From: Punica granatum
Lineage: Eukaryota; Streptophyta; Magnoliopsida; Myrtales; Lythraceae
NCBI RefSeq assembly: GCF_007655135.1
Contig: NC_045127.1
Coordinates: forward strand, 54,911,051 to 54,975,050
Direction of reading: 5' to 3'
DNA length: 64,000 bases
The notes below the pieces were generated by a model. The model saw only the letters and a program-made list of their open reading frames with translations. It was not told the origin of the DNA and did no database searches. Of the stretch, positions 1 through 9,531 are shown piece by piece. The first letter of the stretch is position 1; every line of letters begins with the position of its first letter. The position numbers and the translations under genes were made by a program.

Positions 1-435
1 CTAGCCTTCTTTTGGAATGGTAAAACGAAAGGCCTTATCTCATCCATGTGTTCATAAGCATAGGTGCACTCAATGATCAATAGTCTTGAAAGGCAGTTGG
101 TGGGTTCTAGTCAGTTACTCTTTTAGAGGGCTGACCATCATATGCATTTCTAAATGAATTCCAACTTCTGTCTTCCTTCATGTAAACATTTCTGCATGTC
201 TAAGGCCAATTTATCCACACAAATGGCGATGGTTCAATACATCTCACATGCTCTAGGGAGCCCTGAGGCATTTTATTGTGGAAGCAAGTCTGCCTTTTTC
301 CATTTTCCATTAAAAAAACCCAAAATGTGAAAGGGTAGTTAGTGGCAGATAGCGATTTTGAAGATGTATTTGAAATGAGAAGTCCTTGAGTTCTGTGTCT
401 TCCTTTATCGCTTATTCTGATATCATGTTTTGCAG

Positions 436-1763
436 CTGGAGTGCCTCTCGAGAATATTTTGTATCTTGGAGGACCCAATATTGCCTCAGAGATTTACAGT
501 AAGGAATATGCCAATGCCCGGATATGTGGGTCAGCAAAGTGGAGGAAGTCATTGGCCAAGTTTTTGAGGCAGCCCCATTTTATCGTGTGGGACAATGGCG
601 ACCTTGTCACTCATGAAGTTATGGGTGGATTGAAGAATGTCTATGCCATTGGAGCAGGTATGTCGAGGGAGAGAGAGATGAATTCATTAGCCCTTGTGCT
701 TAATTTTGGATAGGGATGTCTCCACTTTTAATAAAGGACATTCTAAGTGAGGCGCTCTTAAAGCTGAAAACTGCTTTTGGAAGTTGTTTCGAAAATCACC
801 GTTTCTATAAACTAATTTTGGTGGTCAAATCTTTGTGTTTGGAGACACTTCCAGAAGTCCCATATCTTTCTGCAGATTTTCTAGTATAAAAGAAATTTGA
901 TCTTTGAGCATATGTCAATGTCTACTCGAATTTCTGCAGGTATGGTTGCTGCTCTTACAAACGAGAGTGCAACAAGCAAATCGGTGTACTTTGCCCTCTG
1001 TACATCTGAGATGATATTCATAACCCATCTGCTAGCAGAGGATCCTGAGAAGCTCGCAGGCCCCTTACTTGCAGACACATATGTGACTCTCCTCAAAGGT
1101 CGGAATGCTTGGTATGGACATAAATTAGCTCAGCGTGAACTCAACCTCGAGATGGGTGATAACATCAAGGGGAAGGGAATGATCCAGGTATTTCATTCAG
1201 CATTCGCTAAAAATATCTTCCAAAGCTTGTAAAATGGATAATTTTGATTTTTTGAGCTTGGTGTATTGAAGCGGAAACTTCTGAAACTTTACTAAGTTGG
1301 GACTCCACTCTTTTATGTCGTGCTATAGGGTGTCTCAGCTGTGAAGGCGTTTTACGAACTGTTGAGTCAGTCGTGCTTAAGTTTCCTCCACCCCGAAGAA
1401 CAGAAACCCGTTGCTCCTGTTGAGCTCTGCCCAATACTAAGGATGCTTTACAAGATATTAATCCTAAGGTACTGTAAAATCTTAAAACTGCATTCTCAGT
1501 TCACTAGAGTCCCAGAACCTTTACTCAGAAGCCCTTTCGCCAGATTCAACTCTTTGATGATTGTTGATTGACTGAGAAAATAAATTACTGTTATATGATC
1601 AAGTAAAAGTTTGTTTTCTATGTGATCGTTCAGGGAGTACGCTTGCGAAGGAATTCTTCAAGCGCTAAGGGACGAATCAATGAACGATCCTCGAGACAGG
1701 ATCGAGATCGCACAGACCCATTCCTTTTACAGGCCATCACTTTTAGGCCAGCAGCCACTGTAA
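436..1763 (+). CDS. NAD+-dependent glycerol-3-phosphate dehydrogenase, cytosolic type (3' part)
   Basis: Only the last four exons lie in the window: 436-657, 940-1187, 1329-1468 and 1634-1763, all with GT-AG introns and continuous phase, ending in TAA. They give 245 codons. Seen: [21 protein letters not shown], the [16 protein letters not shown] block (the Lys after GL is the conserved catalytic lysine of the family), the C-terminal helical domain and a GRNAWYG motif. The family interconverts dihydroxyacetone phosphate and glycerol-3-phosphate using NAD(H), supplying glycerolipid synthesis and a redox shuttle. The protein resembles the plant GPDHC1/GPDHC2 cytosolic isoforms, ending in LLGQQPL without an obvious organellar signal in the visible part. 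The NAD-binding N-terminal half lies upstream of base 1; bases 1-435 look like intron. Confidence 0.93.
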
Positions 1764-2177
1764 CTGATCATTGATTTGTTCGGGCGAATTTTGTATGTAT
1801 CTATAATATTGCTCTGGGAGGCTCTAGGTGCGTGCTGTTCTTTTTCTTCTAGCCCCACGCTTCATCATCGATCGCATGGACATGTTACGATCTAGTGCGG
1901 CTATTCTTTTTTTTTTTTTTTTTTTTTTTGTGCAATGCCTGTAGCATAACGTACAATCCCGAGATTCTGCTTTCTGTAGAACGCACAACGAGTCAAGTGA
2001 TGTTCACGTTACTGATGTTTAATGATATATAATACCATCGTTTCCTGTATAATACATACAAGCTTTTTATATTTTATTTTTGGATGAACTTTTTTTTTTT
2101 AAATATTTTTTGTAAAGGATTCCTGTAATAAGAAGAAGGTAATTGAGCCGCCAAATGCATAGAAGTGATCCTATGCA
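1764..2177 (+). other. 3' flank of the glycerol-3-phosphate dehydrogenase gene
   Basis: No coding potential is seen. It probably holds the 3' UTR and polyadenylation region, and includes a 23-base poly-T run at 1907-1929 followed by AT-rich sequence. Confidence 0.5.
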
Positions 2178-2216
2178 TGAACTGTTAAATTTTTTGTAAA
2201 CCTCCACTGTTTATAC

Positions 2217-2364
2217 TATTTTCTCAAATTTAGCATCAACTCTCAAATTTTCCAAATATAGCAGCGCGTTACCCAAATTAGACAAAATATATCATCTGTT
2301 TTCAATTTCGTTACGGTTCTTGACGTGACAACTAACGGCTGTCAACGTGACCTATTGATTTTTA
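2217..2364 (+). repeat. Left terminal inverted repeat of the Pack-type element
   Basis: Matches the reverse complement of 3524-3671. The shared blocks run from TTCTCAAATTTA at the outer end, through the CGGTTCTTGACGTG core, to ATTTTTAA at the inner end. Confidence 0.8.
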
Positions 2365-2427
2365 AGCTCAACCATCAACCCTCGACCCTCAAGACAAGGT
2401 GGCCCGAGTCCGACCACCTCTCTTTAG

Positions 2428-2718
2428 GGGTTGAGGGTCGGCGGGGAGCCCCCAAGCCAGGTTGGGGCTCCCCTCCCCTCTCCCCCTGTTTTTCTATCAA
2501 GAAAACGAGGGAAGAGGGGAGGGGCCCCCCCGACCCAACTGGGGGCTTCCCCCTCCAACCCTCAAGGGTTGAGGGACGGCGGTGGAGTCCCAAGCCTGGT
2601 CGAGGCCCCCCTCCCCTGTTCTCCTGTTTTTCTATCAAGAAAATGGAGGAGGGGGGCCCAACTCAGCAGTGGAGCCCCAAGCCGGGTCGGGGCTCCCCCT
2701 CCCCTCTTCCACCGTTTT
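2428..2718. repeat. GC-rich imperfect direct repeats inside the Pack-type element
   Basis: Two and a half copies of a roughly 140-bp unit: 2428-2508, 2568-2646 and a partial copy at 2666-2718. Each contains a GGAGYCCCAAGCC-GGT block, a CCCCTCCCCT block and, in the first two, CTGTTTTTCTATCAAGAAAA. Base composition is far more GC-rich than the surroundings. Open frames through it are low-complexity Pro/Gly translations and are probably not genes. Confidence 0.7.
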
Positions 2719-2725
2719 CGGATGA

Positions 2726-3395
2726 CATGATCAGCTACATTCCGAATCTGGTTGAGATTAGTTTTTGGAATTGTAGAAATATCCGACATCTTCCTCCACT
2801 GGGTCTGCTGCCTCATCTCAAGTCCTTGAAGACGGCCCATCTAGACATGGTCGACTGCATAGATAACAATAACGGCAAAGTTTTGGGCAACGATGTGAGC
2901 ACAAGAGGAACGACTTCTGATACAATAGTTAGCAAGGGGAGGACCATCAGACTATGCTAAAAAAGTCCTTTCCACGCCTTTCTCAGTTATATATCGTCAA
3001 GTGGCCCAAGCTGACATCTCTGCCAATCCTTCCACAGCTTGAGAGGCTGACGCTTTATGATGTCAACGAAGGAATACGACACGGGTTAGCAACTCAGCTT
3101 GAAGCATTTGACAACTGGGGGGACGAAGACTCTTGAAAAAGTGCCAAACGAGTGGCTGCATGGGCTCGTTTCCCTCTCCAGTATGGAAATTGCTCGTTGA
3201 CCTCTCTGTCTCATGGTATGCAAAATCTGGAAAAAGCTTGAACAACTTCATATTAGGGAGTGCGACCAGCTTGACCTCTCTGTCGATGAGGATGGGAATG
3301 CACTGCAATTTCAAGCACTCACGAGCCTCCGACATCTAACCATCTATGGAATCCTGAAACTCATATTGCTGCCGGAGTGGTTTTTTCATCTCAGT
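2726..3395 (+). pseudogene. Captured NB-LRR leucine-rich-repeat fragment, frame-broken
   Basis: Conceptual translation gives LRR-type text of CNL resistance proteins: NLVEISFWNCRNIRHLPPLG and LPHLKSL (about 2735-2835), then FPRLSQLYIVKWPKLTSLP (about 2966-3030), then KLEQLHIRECDQLDLSVDED and SLRHLTIYGILKLILLPEW (about 3228-3385). The blocks lie in different frames, with stops between them, and there is no NB-ARC domain or start. Such repeats normally sit in the C-terminal half of intracellular immune receptors. Here it is a fragment between transposon ends and cannot encode a receptor. It could still be transcribed as part of the element. Confidence 0.75.
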
Positions 3396-3523
3396 GCAAT
3401 TTCAAGCACTCACGGGTTTTCCAAAATAATTTGGGCCAGAATTTCAAAAAAAGAAGAAGATATGGGTCTTTTTTTAAAAATCAGCTGGATGAAGAAGGGC
3501 ACTTGTCATTGTTATATTGGAGG

Positions 3524-3671
3524 TTAAAAATCATTAGATCACGTTGGCAGCCGTTAGTTGCCACGTCAAGAACCGTGACGGAATTGAAGACATATGATAT
3601 ATTTGATCTAACGTTAATAACGTGCTGCTAGATTTGAAAAATTTTAGAGTTGATGTTAAATTTGAGAAAAC
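3524..3671 (-). repeat. Right terminal inverted repeat of the Pack-type element
   Basis: Inverted copy of 2217-2364, visible from TTAAAAATCA at the inner end to AAATTTGAGAAAA at the outer end. Confidence 0.8.
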
Positions 3672-4035
3672 GGCGTAAGTTTTGATCTTCCAAGAAAATA
3701 AGTGAACTGTCAAATTTTTTTAACAAGCATAACATGGCAAATGGCAATTGGTTTTTCTCTCTCTCAGTATATATGACTGTGCCTTTACTTTTTTAACTTT
3801 CTGTTATCCACTTTTTCCTTTTCTTACTATACATCTCTGTTATCAGAGATGATAAAAATAATAGTTCTGTATCTCTCAAAATTATACGAGGATTGAGCTT
3901 CAACTAGTCCAATGTCAGAGAGTGAATCGCTTGGAGAATTGGATTTTGTTTTTAGGTAAAAGGAGAGGGGATCCTATATGTACAGAAGAGAATGGCCCGA
4001 TAAATTATATTGTGGAGCTATGGTAGTAGGCTCGA

Positions 4036-4068
4036 TGGGCCGGCCTAGTTCTTCATTGGCCCGGCCCA
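4036..4068 (+). promoter_or_regulatory. Paired site II-type elements (TGGGCC / GGCCCA)
   Basis: TGGGCC at 4036 and GGCCCA at 4063 lie about 120-150 bp upstream of the next ATG at 4184, within the AT-rich region 3721-4183. Site II (TGGGCY) elements are bound by TCP factors and are common in promoters of plant housekeeping genes expressed in dividing cells. Function here is inferred from position only. Confidence 0.5.
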
Positions 4069-4183
4069 TGGTAGTAGTAGAGCTTTGTATGTATTATTGT
4101 ATGAGAGCAAAGCAATGCCATTCCAAACACAGCACAACACAACACAACGACGAACTCGCAGTCGCAGGAAGAGAGAGAGAGAG

Positions 4184-6236
4184 ATGTCTCTGGTAGACTA
4201 CGCCTCTTCTTCCGACGAAGACGCTCCCGAGGTTGATGAAGAAGGAGAAGAGGAGCGGAAGGAGAAAGTAGAGAGAGCTGAAGCCCCGAAGCTGGAGCCT
4301 TCTCCTCCGCCCCCTGTTCTTCCTCAGAAGCGGTAATCATGCGAGCTCACCATTTCAGTTCTTGCTTCATATTGCAATCAAATCGCAATGGCACGACTAG
4401 GGCTTAGGAGTGGCATGTTACTCTGTAATCTTTGCTTTGAGAACAACAATTAGGAACTTATCGTAAGGTGGCAAAACTAAGAACTCGAGGCTGAAGGCAA
4501 AATGGTAGACGTCTTACTTAGTGAGAGACTATAAGTTTTTTATTCTTCTTTTGTTACCGCTGTGGCTCCTTGAGGTCATGCTTGTGTTTTGGAGCTGTGG
4601 TTGGTGAGCTCGCGTTTTTCTGGATGCTAGAAAAATCATTCTCTTTAGATGAATTCTCACTGTTCGAGTTCGATGAGTTGCCTTTAGTAGTTTCGGTACA
4701 GTCAACGTGCTGTTCTTGCTTATTTGGAACCACTCATTCTTGTAGAGCAAAACTTCTGTTGTTCGGCTTCCGTACGCCTTCAATATGATCGTACTTTCGG
4801 TTGTCTAGAGGGCTGGACATGGGAGACCGATCTATTTGTCGGATTGGGTATCCGTGCAGCAGCAATGCTTCAGGGTTTGAGTGCATCTGTGGATGTCAAA
4901 TCAGTCTCCAATTGAAGAATTGCTTAGCTTTATAGCTTGTTTCAATGGAGGATTTGGAGGGATGGGAATGAAAGCATTTACATGGAGAATGTTGCTATTC
5001 TAAAACCTTTAAATGCGGTCACGGCCATGGGGAGGAAAAGGGAAGTCATATGTGATGTACACAGCCATGGGGAGAAAAAGGAATGCCATACGCGTTGTAT
5101 CCATGGTGATTCGATTCTTCACCATCCATAGAGTGGATTCTACTTACTGATAGATGCTCAGTTGTTCTATTAGATGATGAGGATAGTTTCATTTGCATGC
5201 TAGCCAGTGAACTGTGTGTAAATAGAAGCTGGTGGCGGTTTGACATCATTTCAATTTGCTGCACAGTCGTCACTAGTCATTTAGTTACTATTTCTTCAAT
5301 CTTCACAAGCACGAGAAATGTCACAGTGAATGCTATTTAACTATGCTTATAGAGGTTTTGGTCTTAATATTTTGGCCATTTGTATACTCTGCACGTGTAG
5401 GACAGCGCCTCCTGCATCGAATCAGCAGGAAGAGAACATAGCTCATTCAATGATGACTTCTGTTGAGAAACTTCCCGATGTTTCTCTTCTGCTGAATAGT
5501 CCTACTCTTTCATCAACTGTGTCAAGTGGTGGTGATCATGCTTCTCGAGTCGCGGCGGCTATGGCTGAAAGTGCTTTACGAAAGAGAGATTCTAATGCTC
5601 CGTCTTCTTCTGCACCCCGCAGCAAAGTTCCCAGAGGGACATTGCCCCACACAAAGAATGTGCCCGACACTGGTGGTGGTTTACTAGTTCCGCCCCAGCT
5701 TAGTGGAAGGTCAGTCATAGAACCATGTGTTTTACATATATTCACCGACTTCTTGGGCAATGGATGCTCTTCCCTATTTTTCTTTTCTTTTACCTGCCAT
5801 CTAAAAACTTGACTGGCCTCATATTCTGAGTTGTGTTTGAAGAATTATTATGTCCAAGGACAGTGATGCATCAACAATGTGCGAGGAGGTGTATTAGTAT
5901 TTGTAGTATATGTCCCTTTTTTCAGCTCGAAGAGGAGTCAGATAACGACACTAATAATTATCTTTCTGTTCATTGTGGTCTATTGAGAATCAAGATTTAA
6001 CTGAGGATTCCCCATATATTGCTAATCTTCTTCTACCAGTTTCCATATTAGATAGTTTTTGTTAGCATTTCCCATTTAAGCACAATTACATCTAGGATCG
6101 ATCCAATTCTCCCTGGCAGGCAAAACACGTTATGATTGACGATTACCTGGGTTTACTTTTTTGCAGGAGCAACGTGGTCACCGAAGATATAAGCAAGTTA
6201 TTTGCTAGACGACATACAGATCCTTCATCTGGCTAG
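4184..6236 (+). CDS. Small conserved acidic/proline-rich protein of unknown function
   Basis: Three exons, 4184-4332, 5401-5709 and 6167-6236, join in frame with GT-AG introns to give 175 aa. The start is the first ATG after an AG-rich leader, with good context (GAGATGTC). The protein begins MSLVDYASSSDED, followed by an acidic EEGEEERKE stretch, a short proline run (PSPPPPVLP), a Ser-rich middle with HASRVAAAMAESALRKRD, and a C-terminus with LLVPPQLSGRSNVVTEDISK. No signal peptide, membrane segment or known catalytic motif is visible, and it looks largely disordered and likely nuclear. I believe similar short proteins exist across plants but cannot name the family. Site II elements upstream suggest broad expression. 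The splicing model is confident; the function is unknown. Confidence 0.8.
5020..5099 (+). repeat. Intronic 40-bp tandem duplication
   Basis: Two adjacent imperfect 40-bp units (5020-5059 and 5060-5099), each starting CAC-R-GCCATGGGGAG, lie within the first intron of the 4184-6236 gene. Confidence 0.6.
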
Positions 6237-9200
6237 GAAGATTCACAAACAGATGCCGGTTTCTAATCCTGTTTGATTTGTACCTTTAGAACACGGGAAT
6301 GGATAGTATGTCATGAGAGACGAGACATCACCATGTAAAGAAATCCGAAGAACTTTGGCAATCTTATCTCATGTGATGTCTGTTGTATTGTTGTGAGAGG
6401 GGCTCAGTGTATACATTGCATGCTCATTGGAAATGCAAACTTTCTGCTTTGTCGGGCAGGAGTGTTTATTTATTCTTTATTTGGAAGGGCTGGCTATTCA
6501 TGCAATGGTGGGTTTTATCTCAAAGCAAATTAGGTATGTTCCTTTGCCCCATTGGATGACTAGCTGGACTTGCCCCTGATATCCCCCGCCCTTTGCATCA
6601 CTTGTTTGCTGAGCATAGTTAAACTGGTAGGTGAAATCGGATACAATCAAACTCTTGGTAAATAGAGCATAGCTCTGTATAGATCAAGCTGATTCTTTAG
6701 CTCTTGGGACCGCATTAGTTATTGCTGCATAGATACGCCAGGGGGTTCTATTCGTTTCCTTGAAAGAAGCATTTTGAAGTTCTTCAGGGGATTGATTATT
6801 CTGAATTTTCCAAGAGAATGAAAGGTAAGTTTCAGAAGGATTTCCCTTAATTTTTGTAGGGAATGTGTAGATAATGATGCAGAAAGAAAGCTAAAAATTC
6901 CCATACGTGGAAATTCCCCCACAACTTTTTCTCCCCACCCACCCTTGAAGATCAATTGACAGGTCCATTAGCTCTATATATTATGAACTCTGAAAATACT
7001 TCAATATGAACTCTGAAAATACTTCACAGTTGACCTGCGGAGCCAATTGAAGAGGGGGGTATAAAAGGAGAAAAAAGAGGGAAAGGATGAGGGAAGCTGA
7101 GAAAATAGACAGCTCTTATCTGCCCCTTTTTTTTTTTCTTCTTTTTCTTTTTTTCTCCCCTTGAATAGCTGCCTTTATGTATACTCAAAGAGCTTTTAAC
7201 TCTCATTAAAAAATAAAAACTGTATCTGTCTCGCAACTATAGCCAAAATTTATACCCTAATATTGGTTTAGACTATTTCATTGTTACTTGGAACCGTAAG
7301 CCACCCAGAGTCCTCATCAGAAATCAATATCATATGTTAGTGGAGAAAAAAGACGTCCCTATCAGATTGGACCATGATGATTATCTAGTATTCAATCATC
7401 TATTTGCAAAGGGGTTTGGATCCACTGATCCATCATTGCAGGACCCTAATCATATATTTTCATCAGCAGAAAAGCAGCATCCACCAGTAGGAAGACACCA
7501 CTTTGTTTACCTTTGAAAATTCCACTACAGTGAGAGAACATCTCTGCTTTGCTCATCAAAATGCTGCGACTTCCACATATATATTACACACTCTTTAACC
7601 ACTCATGGTTTTTGTGAGCTAAGGACCAGAACTTCCCTACCGAGGCCCGAAACCGTTAACTGTGCCCGTCGAATGTAGACTGAAGAACTGGAAATGTATT
7701 TTTCTTCCGAACCCAAATAACGGAAATGTTTATAGTCTGTCTTTTAATCTTTCATACCTGCTTGAATAATAGTTCTACAATCAAATACCTTCTTAGTGAG
7801 ATTTTGATTTTTGTTTTTTCAGCCTGTTTGTTTGCTTTCTTTTGTTTAGAGACGCCGGTGTCCGTGCAGGTTGTGAAAGAAGCATATAAATAGAAAAAGA
7901 TGACAAGTTGAAATTATCAGGAATCGCCCTCTCTTCCTGTTCACATCTCCCCTTACTGACCACAGAAATTCACAAGTTTAACAGACCCAAAAGATTCCTG
8001 CACCGTGCACTTTTGTCATGCGTGTGGCATCACATCTACTTTTAGATCTGTGCATGTCCTTTCCTGCAAAAATAAGAACCCTAAGATAAAAGAGAGCACA
8101 GGAGGGGAACCCCCTTTAAAGGCAAAGGCAGTGTTTTTATTAGGGAAGTGAGAGAAAGTTGCAGCCTCCCTCACATGGGTGTTGGTGGAGACTGAGACCC
8201 ACCCAACCTGGCAATATAGATTAATACAGGGGAGGGGTCCCACAAACCCACCCCCCCAAAAATCAAAGTGTCAGCTACCCATGTGAGATCACTGTGTACT
8301 GTGGCCCTCCATCAATGGCAGAATAAGAGGTCCTCTGACCCACACTTCCAATTTTGAACGCATTTGCAATGGCATGAGGCATCGCCAGAAGATATTATAA
8401 TAGCAAGGTAAGGTAGCAAAGAGACAATTTTTTTTCTAAATTTAAAGGCAACAGCAACTGCAGGAGAGAGAAAGGGAATCACCCCAATTATATAAGATTA
8501 AAGAAACAAAGATTGATGATTTTCCTTCTCTTGCTGCTGATCTTTCCTTTACTAATTTAACATTTCTTCCTCTTTCTGTCTGACGACATGAGTAGTAGTT
8601 GACACTGTATTAAGTAATAACAACAACTATAGTAACAACAACATAACATTAGTTGAAACAGAAAACATGAGAAGTTGTACTATGAATTCACTCAGCTGAC
8701 TGTCTGACTACTCTTCCTTTTCTTTTTACCCCTCCTCAATCAACCTCCCTTACAGCCTTTTCCTTTTCTTTTTCTTTACCCTTTATGCTGTTTATGGGAA
8801 TGCAATATCAGCCTTGTAGTTACACTTTTCCCCCTCTTTCCAACTACTTCCTCTGGTTCAGAATTTGCTGTACAGGAATTGATTGTACCCTAACAACACA
8901 AACTAATAGACTATGCTAATTAGGGCCCTTCTGCTGCTCTGCTCCCTTCTGGGAGGCCTAACAAGCCGTAAATGGGAAGGTGAGGAGAAAGATTACGAGT
9001 TCTCTTGAGTTAATAATGCTGCCTCCTGCTGCTGCTTCTACTCATCTTCTCAATTTCTGATTTTCCTGTGGTCTTCCATTGTTTTCTTCTGTCCTCTTTT
9101 TTTTTTTTAAAAAAAAAAAAAAAACCTGTGGTCCAAACTCCTATTGCTACTGCAAAAGCAAGTGATGAAAGATAGTACAAAGAAAGAAAAAGAAATGGCG

Positions 9201-9531
9201 GGACCCACTTCCTTTGCTGCCTTTTAAGTATGCATTTCTTGTATGGTAGTAAGTAGTAGTAGTATCGTATGACACTCTTGTGGTTGCTGTGGTGGTGTTG
9301 ATGGTGGTGGTGGTGGTGGAGATTCTCTACAGAGATCCGATCTGATGCAATGGGTTTGCTTTGGTTATTTATTCCTTGTCCACTCTCCCTGTGAACATTG
9401 TAGAAGACAGTCCAAAAGTCCAAAATTTGATTTTCAGTAAACAATCATCATTAAGCCAAGGAAATGAGACAAGAGACAGTTTCATATGGCACACATACAA
9501 AGAAAAAGTAGAATACGATACCTGAGCTAAG
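6237..9531. other. Intergenic region between two convergent genes
   Basis: It should contain the 3' UTR of the 4184-6236 gene (from 6237) and that of the minus-strand CCCH gene (up to 9531). Short open frames here (for example 7334-7516, 8016-8243, 9010-9444) have no recognisable motifs and are spread over T-rich, (GGT)n-like low-complexity sequence. I see no convincing gene. Confidence 0.5.

Larger units (their letters stand above)
2178..3720. mobile_element. Non-autonomous TIR DNA transposon carrying an NB-LRR gene fragment (Pack-type)
   Basis: The segment 2217-2364 and the segment 3524-3671 are inverted copies of each other, about 148 bp each and roughly 80-85 percent identical by eye; both contain the core TTGACGTG/CACGTCAA next to an AACTAACGGCTG-type block. 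Outside them, TGAACTGT-Y-AAATTTTTT occurs in direct orientation at 2178-2195 and 3703-3720. The interior has no transposase. It contains a GC-rich repeat block and a degraded leucine-rich-repeat fragment from a plant resistance gene. Long TIRs plus captured host sequence match Mutator-like Pack elements, but a clean 9-bp target duplication could not be fixed, so the superfamily is an inference. Confidence 0.75.

Noticed and set aside
2325..2960. 211-codon open frame at the start of the Pack-type element
   Set aside because: Its first half is a translation of GC-rich repeats, and only the last part matches LRR. It has no start context and no domain order; treated as pseudogene and repeat.
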